Origin: Terriglobia bacterium
GTDB taxonomy: Bacteria > Acidobacteriota > Terriglobia > Terriglobales > Acidobacteriaceae
Length of the DNA stretch: 34,480 nt
NCBI GenBank assembly: GCA_020073285.1
Contig: JAIQFM010000085.1
Coordinates: 1-34,480 of the forward strand
Direction of reading: 5' to 3'
A model generated the notes under the pieces. That model ran no database searches, was not told the origin of the DNA, and saw only the letters and a program-made list of their open reading frames with translations. This document shows positions 7,351-19,122 of this stretch, one piece after another (position 1 is the stretch's first letter; each line of letters starts with the position of its first letter). A program made the translations under genes and the position numbers.

Positions 7351-8012
7351 GACGCGACCTCCTCATGATGCCGGCGCTTGCTCACCGACTTCTTGAGCGA
7401 GTCCTGCAACTTCTCCAGCGCGGGGCGGGAGAATATGGCGCGGTCGTAGCGCAGCAAGTGGTAGGGATGAACTACATTGCTGGCCAGCAATTCGATGCCA
7501 GCGAGGTTGCGCGAACTGAGCTCCAGGTTGCGGTTCTGGTGCGCGCCGTCAACCAGCAGCGCCGTGCTCTCGACTTGGAGTGCGTTCAGCGTCTTGCGGA
7601 AGGCGTTCGCCTTGGGCTCGGCAAGATCGAAGTTTTCGACCACGGTCAGCTTGCCGTCGGCCAACTTGGAAGCCAGCGCGGAGCGCAACGCGCCCAGCAG
7701 CTTCTTGCGCGGGAAGCCGTAGTCGTAGGAGCGCGGCTGGGGGCCGTGCACGGTGCCGCCGTGCCGCCACAAGGGGGAGCGGATGGAGCCCACGCGGGCG
7801 CGTCCGGTGCCCTTCTGCCGCCACAGCTTCTTGCCGGAACCGGAAACCAGCTTGCGGTTCTTGGTGGCGTGGGTGCCGGCGCGCTGGGCGGCGCGGTAGT
7901 GCCTGACCGCCTCCCAGAGGAGGTCTTCGTTGACCGCGCCGAAGACTTCGTCGGCCAGTTCGAGGCTGCCGGTTTTTTCGCCGCTCAGATTCAGTACGTC
8001 AATCGTTGCCAT
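7347..8012 (-). CDS. rplD: 50S ribosomal protein L4
   Basis: L4 lines the exit tunnel and in E. coli also autoregulates the S10 operon. The 221-residue product starts MATIDVLNLSGEKTGSLEL. It contains the tunnel-loop motif KKLWRQKGTGRARVGSIRSP with the conserved GTGRAR and WRHGG, and it ends with a basic tail. The ATG at 8012 has the repeat-derived GAGAG 5 nt upstream. It overlaps rplW by 4 nt. Confidence 0.96.
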   Translation of the reverse strand: MATIDVLNLSGEKTGSLELADEVFGAVNEDLLWEAVRHYRAAQRAGTHATKNRKLVSGSGKKLWRQKGTGRARVGSIRSPLWRHGGTVHGPQPRSYDYGFPRKKLLGALRSALASKLADGKLTVVENFDLAEPKANAFRKTLNALQVESTALLVDGAHQNRNLELSSRNLAGIELLASNVVHPYHLLRYDRAIFSRPALEKLQDSLKKSVSKRRHHEEVAS

Positions 8013-8055
8013 GTTAGCTCTCAGCTATCAACTCTCAGCTATCAGCTCTCAGCCA
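8013..8055. repeat. TCAGCT word array (rplC-rplD gap)
   Basis: Five consecutive words of the TCAGCT family (TAGCTCTCAGCTATCAACTC and following) lie in one orientation directly against the rplD start codon. No inverse arm is seen. Confidence 0.75.
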
Positions 8056-8079
8056 GCGCGGCCGACAACCGAGGCTGCA

Positions 8080-8811
8080 TTAAGACTTCTTCTTGGTGGC
8101 GCGCTTGGAAGCCTTCAACGGGTCCACCGTGCCGGTACCGGCAAAACCGCGGCGCTCGCGCGGAGCCCGTTTCGCCTTGTTGATGACCACGTAGGCGCCA
8201 TTCGGCCCGGGCACCGCGCCCTCCACCACGAGCAGGTTTTCGTCCTTGTCAATTCCGAGCACGCGCAGGTTGCGGGTGGTGACGCGGGCGTGGCCCATGT
8301 GACCGGCCATGCGCATCCCGGGAAACACGCGCGAGGGGAACGCGGAGGAACCGATGGAGCCGTTGATGGTGAACATGGAGCCGTGCGAACTGGGGCCGCC
8401 GCGGAAATGATGGCGCTTGACCACGCCGGCAAAACCGCGCCCTTTGCTGGTGCCGGTGACATCCACGAAGCGTTCGCCGTCGAAGATGTCCACCAGCACG
8501 CGGTCGCCGACCTTGGTCTGGTCGCCGTCGCCGCTCGCGCCGTCCACCACGACGTCCACTTCCCTCATGAACTTCACCGGCGGCAGGTTGTTCTTGCCGA
8601 GATGTCCGAGCGCGGGCTTGTTGAGGCGCGTCGTCTTGACAAACTCGACGAGCCCGATCTGCGCCGCTTCGTAGCCATCCTTGTTGGCGGATTTGCGCTG
8701 CGTGATCACGCAAGGCCCAGCCTGCAGGACGGTGGCGGGACGCACATCGCCGTTGCTGTCGAACAACTGCGTCATGCCGACCTTCTTGCCCAAGATTCCG
8801 TTGATTGCCAT
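8080..8811 (-). CDS. rplC: 50S ribosomal protein L3
   Basis: L3 is an early 50S assembly protein reaching the peptidyl-transferase centre. The 243-residue product has the MAINGILGKKVGMTQLFD start, the central TGTSKGRGFAGVVKRHHFRG block and the SRVFPGMRMAGHMG segment. The C-terminus carries a Lys-rich tail (ASKRATKKKS). The ATG at 8811 has AGGAAT upstream. It lies between rpsJ and rplD. Confidence 0.97.
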   Translation of the reverse strand: MAINGILGKKVGMTQLFDSNGDVRPATVLQAGPCVITQRKSANKDGYEAAQIGLVEFVKTTRLNKPALGHLGKNNLPPVKFMREVDVVVDGASGDGDQTKVGDRVLVDIFDGERFVDVTGTSKGRGFAGVVKRHHFRGGPSSHGSMFTINGSIGSSAFPSRVFPGMRMAGHMGHARVTTRNLRVLGIDKDENLLVVEGAVPGPNGAYVVINKAKRAPRERRGFAGTGTVDPLKASKRATKKKS

Positions 8812-8892
8812 GTTCGTATTCCTAACTCCGCTTCCTGTCCGGCGATTGTCTTGCGCCGGGGATCCGAAGATCGCGGAAGCTTTGTTCTGGGC

Positions 8893-8956
8893 TCTCAGCT
8901 CTCAGCTCTCAGCTTTCAGCCGGTCTGGCCGATAGCTGATGGCTGACGGCTGATGG
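8893..8956. repeat. Inverted word array, TCAGCT family (rpsJ-rplC gap)
   Basis: The left arm reads CTCTCAGCTCTCAGCTCTCA, the spacer is GCCGGTCTGGCC-like, and the right arm GATAGCTGATGGCTGACGGC continues to the rpsJ stop. The short spacer means a tight transcript hairpin. Confidence 0.8.
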
Positions 8957-9286
<330 letters not shown>

Positions 9287-9614
9287 CGTTTCATCTCAAA
9301 GATCGTGCGGCTGGATGCATGCCGTCCGTGTTGTGTCGTCCCTACGGGACTCCGGTTCGTTTCGCCACTCTCACCCGGCACTCACGTGCCGCGCTATGAA
9401 CTGTCGCCCCTGCGGGGCTGCACTTCAGCCGTCCCTACGGGACTGGCTCTGTTGCGTTCCATTCCCGGCACTGAAGTGCCGGGCTACTTTCATCCGCCGC
9501 TCCGCGGCTGGTGCGGGCCTCACATAGAGCATCTGCCTTCTAAGCCGAGGGTCCTATCTTTCCTTCGACCCGGTTTTCAGTTCACCCGATCACCAGATCG
9601 CCCGGCTGCCCGAC
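9287..9614. repeat. Palindrome mosaic filling the tuf-rpsJ gap
   Basis: The 328-bp gap is mostly mosaic modules: GTCCCTACGGGACTC (two copies), CCCGGCACTCACGTGCCGCG, GCCCCTGCGGGGC, CCCGGCACTGAAGTGCCGGG and CCGCCGCTCCGCGGCTGG. Near 9584-9604 there are two GATCACC-like words. No gene or clear promoter was seen. Module order is close to that of the rplN-rplX gap. Confidence 0.8.
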
Positions 9615-10802
<1,188 letters not shown>

Positions 10803-10814
10803 AAGTGCTCCGTC

Positions 10815-10905
10815 AATCGTCCCTACGGGACTCGGTCTCTAATCTCTCCGGTTCCCGGCGCTGAAGTGCCGGGCTATTCTCATGTGCCCCTACGGGGCAG
10901 GTTCA
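10815..10905. repeat. Palindrome mosaic upstream of tuf
   Basis: The modules CGTCCCTACGGGACTC, CCCGGCGCTGAAGTGCCGGG and GCCCCTACGGGGC lie between the ABM-like ORF and tuf. It is the same three-module order as in the other mosaics. Confidence 0.8.
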
Positions 10906-10908
10906 GCA

Positions 10909-11232
10909 TTACGCCGGAACCGCATTGCCTGCGTCACCACGTTCAGGTTCGTCCGAGTAATAGGTCCCGACCAGGACTTGCTTCTCAATCAGCCCTTCTT
11001 CCAAGACCTGCCGGTTGAACCTGTCGTAATGCGACGCGAACTTCGCACGAAATACTTCGAATTCGCGGTGTGACGTCCAGAAATCCAGCACTCGGTATCG
11101 CCGCTCGGCCCAAGATTCACACCTGATCTCAGTCCCTCGATATCCGTCAGACTGCCTTAGAAAACTACTCCAGGTTCCAGACGGCCCAAATACGTCCTCA
11201 ACCTCTGGTTCTTTGCCTTCGCTCGCCCACAA
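10909..11232 (-). CDS. Small ABM-like (dimeric alpha/beta barrel) protein
   Basis: This frame resembles the antibiotic-biosynthesis-monooxygenase-type fold: GTWSSFLRQSDGYRGTEI, YRVLDFWTSHREFEVFRA and a final VGTYY match the spacing of those roughly 100-residue domains. The start is a problem. The TTG given here has no ribosome-binding site and omits the probable first beta strand. That strand is encoded upstream (WQRFVVDRLL), so the frame is open back to the fusA stop codon and in phase with fusA. Possible explanations are an ATT start at 11,266, stop readthrough, or a decayed gene. Insertion between fusA and tuf is unusual. Confidence 0.5.
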   Translation of the reverse strand: MWASEGKEPEVEDVFGPSGTWSSFLRQSDGYRGTEIRCESWAERRYRVLDFWTSHREFEVFRAKFASHYDRFNRQVLEEGLIEKQVLVGTYYSDEPERGDAGNAVPA

Positions 11233-11268
11233 CAGTCGATCAACAACGAACCGTTGCCAGGGTGAAAT

Positions 11269-13359
<2,091 letters not shown>

Positions 13360-13399
13360 GCCTTAACCTAACTTTCCTTCCAAATCCTTGGTTCGTCCT

Positions 13400-13472
13400 T
13401 GATTGCCGAACTGCCGAATCGAAAATTGCCGAATTTCAATTCCGCAGTTCCGCAGTGCTGCAATTCCGCAAT
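13400..13472. repeat. Inverted word array, CCGAATTG family (rpsG-fusA gap)
   Basis: The words TTGCCGAACTGCCGAATCG and ATTGCCGAATTTC are followed by the inverse set AATTCCGCAGTTCCGCAGTG and GCAATTCCGCAATG. It is the same word family as at 5984-6090. Confidence 0.75.
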
Positions 13473-13473
13473 G

Positions 13474-13944
13474 TCACCACCGATAGTGCGCGAAAGCCTT
13501 ATTGGCTTCCGCCATGCGGTGAACGTCTTCCTTCTTCTTGATGGCGGCGCCGCGGTTGTTGGCGGCGTCGAGCAACTCGTTGGTGAGCTTGTCGGTCATG
13601 CCCTTCTCGGCGCGGCCACGGCTGTAGCTGATCAGCCAGCGGATGGCGAGCGAGGTACGGCGGTCGGGATTGACCTCCACCGGGACCTGATAATTGGCGC
13701 CGCCCACGCGGCGGGTCTTCACTTCCAGCAACGGCTTGCAGTTCTCGACGGCCTTCTTGAACAGCTTCAAGGCCTCGTCGCCGCCCTTTTCCTGCATCTT
13801 CTTCATGGAGTCGTAGAAGATGTTCTCGGCAGTGGACTTCTTGCCGCCCCACATCATCGAGTTGATGAACTTGGTGACCAGGGTCGAACCATAAACCGGG
13901 TCGGCGGCAACGTCGCGCTTGGGAGTGTGTCCTTTTCTTGGCAT
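13474..13944 (-). CDS. rpsG: 30S ribosomal protein S7
   Basis: S7 nucleates assembly of the 30S head and is the str-operon repressor in E. coli. The 156-residue product starts [12 protein letters not shown] and contains the [33 protein letters not shown] and AIRWLI blocks. The ATG at 13,944 is preceded only by the repeat-derived GAGAG, 5 nt away. It lies between rpsL and fusA. Confidence 0.97.
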   Translation of the reverse strand: MPRKGHTPKRDVAADPVYGSTLVTKFINSMMWGGKKSTAENIFYDSMKKMQEKGGDEALKLFKKAVENCKPLLEVKTRRVGGANYQVPVEVNPDRRTSLAIRWLISYSRGRAEKGMTDKLTNELLDAANNRGAAIKKKEDVHRMAEANKAFAHYRW

Positions 13945-14081
13945 GTCAGCTCTCAGCTATCAGCAATCAGCTCTCAGCTTGTTCAGCGAGAGGCGAAATT
14001 CGCTTGGCCATTCCCTCAGGGGCTAAAGCCCCGAAATCTGGTTTGACTCTTGCGGCACGGCAAAAAGCCGTGCCCTACCCG
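13945..14081. repeat. Word array and mini-palindromes (rpsL-rpsG gap)
   Basis: TCAGCTCTCAGCTATCAGCA words (13,946-13,980) abut the rpsG start. Further along are two self-complementary modules, GGGGCTAAAGCCCC and GGCACGGCAAAAAGCCGTGC, near 14,020 and 14,055. In E. coli this intercistronic region carries the S7 operator; here it is repeats. Confidence 0.7.
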
Positions 14082-14456
<375 letters not shown>

Positions 14457-14798
14457 TCTGAGACTCCTTCGCGGGTGCGCACATCTCCGGCGCAGCGCCG
14501 CGCGCTCATGCATTCCATGCTGGCAGGCCTGAGGCCGCCATAATTCCCACCGCCAGGCGGGAGATTGTTAGTTTCCTGAGGCTGGGAAGGACGACGGTGT
14601 CACCGAGCCGAAGCGGTAGGTGATCCGTTTCGTCTTCCTCGTCCTGCATACCCCCACCGAAGACGGTGAGGCAGCGCAGGAGCGTTTCAGCGAGGGCACC
14701 CTGTTAACGGACCGTGTTGAATGCGAACTCCCCGTGGTCCTCGGGCAGAACTTATACAGCTTAGCCGTTACAAGCAAGCCAAACCCAACTCGCAGAAC
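14457..14798 (-). promoter_or_regulatory. Long 5' leader of the str operon
   Basis: About 340 nt separate the predicted transcription start from the rpsL GTG, with no convincing gene. The leader can form mutually exclusive helices. A short hairpin CACCGAAGACGGTG (14,655-14,668, plus-strand reading) overlaps a pairing of GAAGACG (14,659-14,665) with CGTCTTC (14,631-14,637). A CCGCCAGGCGG palindrome lies at about 14,550-14,561. An 11-codon reading frame starts with an ATG at about 14,541. An attenuator or protein-binding role is a guess. Confidence 0.4.
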
Positions 14799-14804
14799 CT
14801 TTCA

Positions 14805-14833
14805 AATATAGCAACTGAGGCGCGCAGCGTCAA
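14805..14833 (-). promoter_or_regulatory. Sigma70-type promoter of the str operon
   Basis: On the minus strand the sequence reads TTGACG at 14,833-14,828, a 17-bp spacer, then TATATT at 14,810-14,805, which is close to consensus. The predicted start is near 14,798. The -35 box lies only 5 bp from the 63-bp tandem array. It is the only near-consensus promoter found for the ribosomal block. Confidence 0.75.
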
Positions 14834-14838
14834 CCGGA

Positions 14839-15207
14839 GATCCCTCGCTGGGCTCGGGATTTCGGCAGGCGGCTCCCGCTGCGCTCACGCCGCTTGAATC
14901 AGATCCCTCGCTGGGCTCGGGATTTCGGCAGGCGGCTCCCGCTGCGCTCACGCCGCTTGAATCAGATCCCTCGCTGCGCTCCGATTTCGGCGGGCGGCTC
15001 CCGCTGCGCTCACGCCGCTTGAATCAGATCCCTCGCTGCGCTCGGGATTTCGGCAGGCGGCTCCCGCTGCGCTCACGCCGCTTGAATCAGATCCCTCGCT
15101 GCGCTCGGGATTTCGGCAGGCGGCTCCCGCTGCGCTCACGCCGCTTGAATCAGATCCCTCGCTGCGCTCGGGATTTCGGCAGGCGGCTCCCGCTGCGCTC
15201 ACGCCGC
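14839..15207. repeat. 63-bp tandem array, about 5.9 copies
   Basis: Units begin at 14,839, 14,902, 14,965, 15,027, 15,090 and 15,153; the last is cut after 55 bp. Each starts GATCCCTCGCTG and ends CACGCCGCTTGAATCA. Copies 1-2 share GGGCTCGGG where copies 4-6 have GCGCTCGGG, and copy 3 has a 1-bp deletion with extra changes. There are no unique spacers. It lies between the divergent str promoter and the lipoprotein gene. Confidence 0.92.
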
Positions 15208-15281
15208 GCTTCTACACTGAGTCCTTTCCCAGCACCAAGTGGAATATACCGTCCGGCCGGAGGCTTGGGCGGGGAGGAAGC

Positions 15282-17282
15282 ATGCGGCGGTCGGCAGTCA
15301 TACCCAGGCTTCAGGCTTCAGGCTCCAGGCGTCAGGCACGGAGCATAGCGGCGGCAATTCTCTTGGTGCTCATGATCGCGCTCGCCGGATGCGGCGGCGG
15401 CGGCAGCAGCTCGACTGTCAACACTCCAAGCTCCATTGCCGTGAGCCCCGCAGTGCTGTCGTTGAACCTGGGCGACGTGGTGAGCGCTTCCGGCACGTTG
15501 GTGAACTCCAGCGGCACGGCGATCGCAAATCCGCCGACCATCACATTCTCCTCGAGCAACACCTCGGTGGTGACGGTTTCGTCGTCGGGCGCGGTGTGCG
15601 CCGGCAAGTGGGACACGAATTTCATCGTTTGCGATACCACCGGCTTCCAACCGGGCACAGCCAACATCACCCTGACCTCCGGCTCGATCACCGCCACCAT
15701 CCCGGTGTACACCCACCTGCACGTGGACCGGGTGACCGCCAGCCCGGCGGTGGTCGATTGCGTTTCGTCCGGGCAGACGCAACAAATGTCCGCCAAGGCT
15801 CTCAGTAACGGGGTGGACATCACCTCCAGTGTCGGCCCGTTCAGTTGGTCAACCCTGTCAGTGGACGTGGGTACGATTGACGCTAACGGTTTGGTCACGG
15901 CAAAGACCCCCGGCGAAACCGGAATCGTCGCGACGGTAGGGAACGTGAAGAGCGCGGCGGCGACCTGGATAACGTGCCCGGTACAAAGCATCAATGTTCA
16001 CCTCGCCAGCGGGCCGGACACGACCTTCTCGCTGGGGGCCGCGGGGAACACAGTCAGCCTGGCAGCCGATCTGCTGGACAAGCACGGCAATTCCATCAGC
16101 GCACCGCTCAACTGGTCAAGCTCGCAGGCGTCGGTGGCCAACGTAAACAGCGCCGCCCTGGTGACGGCGGCGGGGCCGGGGACGGTCGGGATCACGGCGA
16201 GTTGCGCGGGGTCGTGCAACGTTAACCTGGCCTCGGTGTACAGCAACGTGGTGAAAGGCACGGTGGCGGGAACGTCGGCCACCACGATCTACGCCGCCGG
16301 AACCAGTTCGACGTCGCTGGTGCCGATCGATTCCATCACCAACGCCGCGGGCACGGCGATCGCGCTGCCTTCGACTCCGAATTCGTTCTTGTTTGATGCC
16401 ATCGGCACGACGGGGTACCTGGGCAGCAGCGGCGGCTTGATGGAGCTGGATGCCTCCACCAACACGGTGACGCAGAACGTAGGCTTGGCCGGATCGGTGC
16501 TTGCGGTTTCGCCCGACGGTAACCGGGTGATCGTGGCGGGATCCAACATCGTGTATGTGGTGGGCGTGGGGACCGGGATTACCAGCGAGGCCTCGGCTAT
16601 CGTGGGCGCGACGGCGGCCGACTTCACCCCGGACAGCCGCGGAGCGTACGTCGTCGCCGGCAATGCGCTCTACTTCTGGAGTTCGGGTTCCTTCCGGATC
16701 TTGGGGCTCGGCGGGGTGGCGAACGACGTGAAGTTGCTCGCCAACGGCGCGTTCGCCTATTTAGCGGGCGGCGCTGCGGGACCGGCGGTAACGGCGCGTG
16801 CCGTCTGCGACAATTCGCTGGCCGACACGGTGACCACGGCGGGAACACCGAGCTTGGTCCGATCGCAGGTGGACGCCAGCCAAGTGCTGGCGGTGGATTC
16901 ATCCGGCATGGACGTGGTCACGCCGGCAACAACCCGCGTGGGCTGCCCGCCGACGTTGTCGGACACGCTCACCCGGGTGGATTTTGGCGTCGGAGCATTC
17001 ACCGCGCGGCAGTTGTTCCTGCTGCCGGATGGATCCAAAGCGTTCGTCACCAGCGGTCTGGGACAACTGCTGGGATTGAACACCTCGACCCTTACCCCGT
17101 TCACGATTCCGCTGGTCGGCGGCGCCAGCCCGTTTACCGGCGGCACCACGCTGGACGGCAAGACGATCTACCTGGGAGCCAGCGACAATAAAGTCCACCG
17201 CATTGATGCGGCCGCCGGCGCCGACGTGCAGCAGATCGGCGTGTCGTTCACGCCGGACCTGGTGGCGGTGAGACGGAAATAG
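15282..17282 (+). CDS. Lipoprotein with Ig-like repeats and beta-propeller-like C-terminus
   Basis: The 666-residue product has a basic N-region (residues 1-21), a hydrophobic stretch and a lipobox LAGC with the lipidated Cys at 37, followed by a Gly/Ser linker; it should be anchored to a membrane. Residues 45-330 resemble bacterial Ig-like (BIG2-type) repeats with the recurrent pattern TVSSSGAV or TIDANGLVTAKTPG. Residues 330-665 have repeated VxPDG-type strands like a 7-bladed propeller. The ATG at 15,282 has GGGGAGGAAG upstream. The N-region is encoded by an AGGCTTCAGGCT repeat. Function is not recognised. Confidence 0.8.
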   Translation: MRRSAVIPRLQASGSRRQARSIAAAILLVLMIALAGCGGGGSSSTVNTPSSIAVSPAVLSLNLGDVVSASGTLVNSSGTAIANPPTITFSSSNTSVVTVSSSGAVCAGKWDTNFIVCDTTGFQPGTANITLTSGSITATIPVYTHLHVDRVTASPAVVDCVSSGQTQQMSAKALSNGVDITSSVGPFSWSTLSVDVGTIDANGLVTAKTPGETGIVATVGNVKSAAATWITCPVQSINVHLASGPDTTFSLGAAGNTVSLAADLLDKHGNSISAPLNWSSSQASVANVNSAALVTAAGPGTVGITASCAGSCNVNLASVYSNVVKGTVAGTSATTIYAAGTSSTSLVPIDSITNAAGTAIALPSTPNSFLFDAIGTTGYLGSSGGLMELDASTNTVTQNVGLAGSVLAVSPDGNRVIVAGSNIVYVVGVGTGITSEASAIVGATAADFTPDSRGAYVVAGNALYFWSSGSFRILGLGGVANDVKLLANGAFAYLAGGAAGPAVTARAVCDNSLADTVTTAGTPSLVRSQVDASQVLAVDSSGMDVVTPATTRVGCPPTLSDTLTRVDFGVGAFTARQLFLLPDGSKAFVTSGLGQLLGLNTSTLTPFTIPLVGGASPFTGGTTLDGKTIYLGASDNKVHRIDAAAGADVQQIGVSFTPDLVAVRRK

Positions 17283-17308
17283 GCTTCAGGCTACAGGCTT
17301 CGGGCAAA

Positions 17309-17329
17309 AGCCCTCGCACTGGCGAGGCT
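17309..17329. terminator. Possible hairpin terminator after the lipoprotein gene
   Basis: AGCCCTCGC and GCGAGGCT pair around an ACTG loop with one bulged C, followed by CCTTCTT. It lies in the convergent gap after the lipoprotein stop. The T-tract is poor, so termination is uncertain. AGGCTTCAGGCT repeat words precede it (17,281-17,301). Confidence 0.35.
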
Positions 17330-17380
17330 CCTTCTTGCCGCCGAGAAACGTGGGTCATCCTTGTGCCGGAGCGGAAGCCG

Positions 17381-17644
17381 CTAGGAGCTGAAGGCCTCCT
17401 CGTAGTCCACCGGATCAATCCCGTGGTAGGTGAGGGTGTGCTTGAGGCGGTTGCGCAGGTCGCTGGGCGTGGCTTCAATAAAAGCGCGGACCGCGGTCTC
17501 CATCGAGACTTCGTCCTCGGCGTCGTCGGTGGCGAGCGACTCGGCGCGGCTTTCCATGGCGTCCTTGACGGCGTCGCGCACCGGCGCCGGCAGCGCGCCC
17601 ATCAGTTCGGCAACAATTTCGTTGGCTTCGTCGGAAAAAGTCAT
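17381..17644 (-). CDS. Small protein resembling the PCP_red domain
   Basis: This 87-residue, acidic, all-helical product (MTFSDEANEIVAELMGALPA start) has the spacing seen in the PCP_red domain (C-terminal domain of protochlorophyllide reductase-type proteins). A helix is followed by a LPAPVRDAVKDAMESRA motif, then a VSMETAVRAFIEATP segment. No cysteine cluster or catalytic motif is present. It lies downstream of nusB on the same strand with a repeat-filled gap. The domain match is tentative; the gene itself looks real. Confidence 0.6.
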   Translation of the reverse strand: MTFSDEANEIVAELMGALPAPVRDAVKDAMESRAESLATDDAEDEVSMETAVRAFIEATPSDLRNRLKHTLTYHGIDPVDYEEAFSS

Positions 17645-17700
17645 GGTTGTCGGTTATCGGTTGTCGGTTGTCGGTTCTTGTCGTCGGCCGTCGACGGCGA
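17645..17700. repeat. TCGGTT word array before the 87-aa gene
   Basis: The words TTGTCGGTTATCGGTTGTCG and further copies are followed by GTCGTCGGCCGTCGACGGCG, which is itself palindromic around GGCCGTCGACGGC. It is the same word family as in the rplE-rpsN gap. Confidence 0.65.
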
Positions 17701-17727
17701 AACAATAAATGGTGCGACGAAAAATCT

Positions 17728-18147
17728 CTAGGGGCCTTTTTCATCCAGGTCGCGGGCGACGGAGTCAAGCACGCCATTAATAAAGTTCACCGACTCAGGC
17801 GTGGAGAAGCGGCGCGCGATCTCAATCGCCTCATTGATGATGACCACCTTGGGCACCTGCGGCTTGCCGAAAAATTCGGCCACGGCGGCGCGCAGCACGT
17901 TGCGGTCCACGGCGGCCATGCGCTCCATGCGCCAGTTCATCGCGTGCTTCTCGAGCAGGCGATCAATTTCCTCGGCGCGGTCGGCGGCGACGCGGAACAG
18001 GTCCTCGGCGTAGCCGCGCACCTCGTCATCCATGTCGTCGCGCTCCGCCCAAAACGATTTGCCCACGTGCTCGGCGGACTGCTTCCCCATGTCGCACTGA
18101 AACAGCATCTGCAACAGCAGTTCGCGGGATTTGCGGCGAGAACCCAT
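17728..18147 (-). CDS. nusB: Transcription antitermination factor NusB
   Basis: NusB with S10 (NusE) loads on boxA RNA for rRNA antitermination. The 139-residue all-helical product starts MGSRRKSRELLLQMLFQCDM and contains the family segments VDRNVLRAAVAEF, PKVVIINEAIEIARRFST and SVNFINGVLDSVARD, with normal length. It follows ribH by 48 bp, the common ribH-nusB arrangement. Confidence 0.93.
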   Translation of the reverse strand: MGSRRKSRELLLQMLFQCDMGKQSAEHVGKSFWAERDDMDDEVRGYAEDLFRVAADRAEEIDRLLEKHAMNWRMERMAAVDRNVLRAAVAEFFGKPQVPKVVIINEAIEIARRFSTPESVNFINGVLDSVARDLDEKGP

Positions 18148-18195
18148 GTGAGTCTGCGGTCCACGGTCCGCGGTCGACGGCCAACTGTTCCAAAG

Positions 18196-19122
18196 CTATC
18201 GGCGGCGCGAACTCGCTTTCGTTCTCTCGGTCCTACTCTTCTTCTCTGAATGTGGTTTTGCCGCTTGCGACGACGCGGAACGTTGGATGCGCGAGCCGTC
18301 GACCGTTTTCAGCCGCGCCATCTCCACCGCCGCCAGCGCAGCGTCGCTGCCCTTGTTGCCCGCTTTCAGACCGGCGCGGTCAATGGCCTGCTCCAGCGTG
18401 TCGCAGGTCAGAACGCCGAAGGCATGCGGCACGCCGGTTTCCTGCGCTGACTGGCCGATGCCGCGCGTCACCTCGTTGGCGATCACCTCATAGTGATCGG
18501 TCTCACCGCGAATCAGGCACCCGAGACAGACGATGGCATCGTACTTCCCGGTTTCGGCCAGCGTGCGCGCCGCCACTGGGATTTCAAACGACCCGGGCAC
18601 GCGAACGACGGTGATGCTCTTCGCGTCCGCGCCCAGACGGTGCAGCGCGTCCTGCGCTCCGGCGAGCAGGCGCTCGGTGATGAACGCGTTGAAGCGCCCG
18701 ACCACGATGGCGAAGCGCAAACCAGTGGCGTCCAGCTTGCCTTCACGGGTGTTGGCAGCGCGCCAGTCTTCTTTATAAGAAAAGATGGAGAGGCGGCCTG
18801 CGCCGGCGGGCATTTCCAGCGTAAACAGGCGCGCGCCCCAGTCGGTGTCGGTAATGTGGTCGGCGATTTTGAAGCCGCGCTTGTTGGCGAGTTCGTACGC
18901 CACATCGGCGCTGTCGGCTTCGATCACCAGGTCGGCGTCGGGAAATCCTTCGCCGATGCCGATCTCCACGCCGGCTTCGCGCGCGTCGAACTTTACGCCC
19001 TTGCTGCGCCGGCCCTCCCACGATTCGCCGTGTGCCAGGCCGAGCGCGTCGAAAAACTCCACCAGCGCGCGATAATCCGGCTCGCGCTTGGCGACCAGCA
19101 GCTTGTGGAGGGATTGGATCAT
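18196..19122 (-). CDS. ribH: VOC-like domain fused to lumazine synthase
   Basis: Residues about 131-285 are 6,7-dimethyl-8-ribityllumazine synthase, the penultimate riboflavin enzyme. The motifs are [41 protein letters not shown] with the catalytic His, and [13 protein letters not shown]. Residues 1-128 are an extra domain like the glyoxalase/VOC fold ([17 protein letters not shown] to [11 protein letters not shown]) in one continuous frame; standard RibH is about 155 residues. A basic Ser/Arg/Lys tail follows 285. An internal Met near 104 could give a shorter product, but would cut the VOC part. Confidence 0.85.
   Translation of the reverse strand: MIQSLHKLLVAKREPDYRALVEFFDALGLAHGESWEGRRSKGVKFDAREAGVEIGIGEGFPDADLVIEADSADVAYELANKRGFKIADHITDTDWGARLFTLEMPAGAGRLSIFSYKEDWRAANTREGKLDATGLRFAIVVGRFNAFITERLLAGAQDALHRLGADAKSITVVRVPGSFEIPVAARTLAETGKYDAIVCLGCLIRGETDHYEVIANEVTRGIGQSAQETGVPHAFGVLTCDTLEQAIDRAGLKAGNKGSDAALAAVEMARLKTVDGSRIQRSASSQAAKPHSEKKSRTERTKASSRRR

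Noticed and set aside
14457..14513. Longer rpsL start at 14,513
   Set aside because: The extra 19 residues are Arg-rich with no similarity to S12; GTG at 14,456 has AAGGAG and the family start.
14568..14777. Small minus-strand ORF in the rpsL leader
   Set aside because: It is Ser/Arg-rich with no ribosome-binding site and no family pattern; the region is better read as an RNA leader.
14839..15207. 63-bp repeats as a CRISPR array
   Set aside because: Copies are head-to-tail with no unique spacers and no cas genes nearby.
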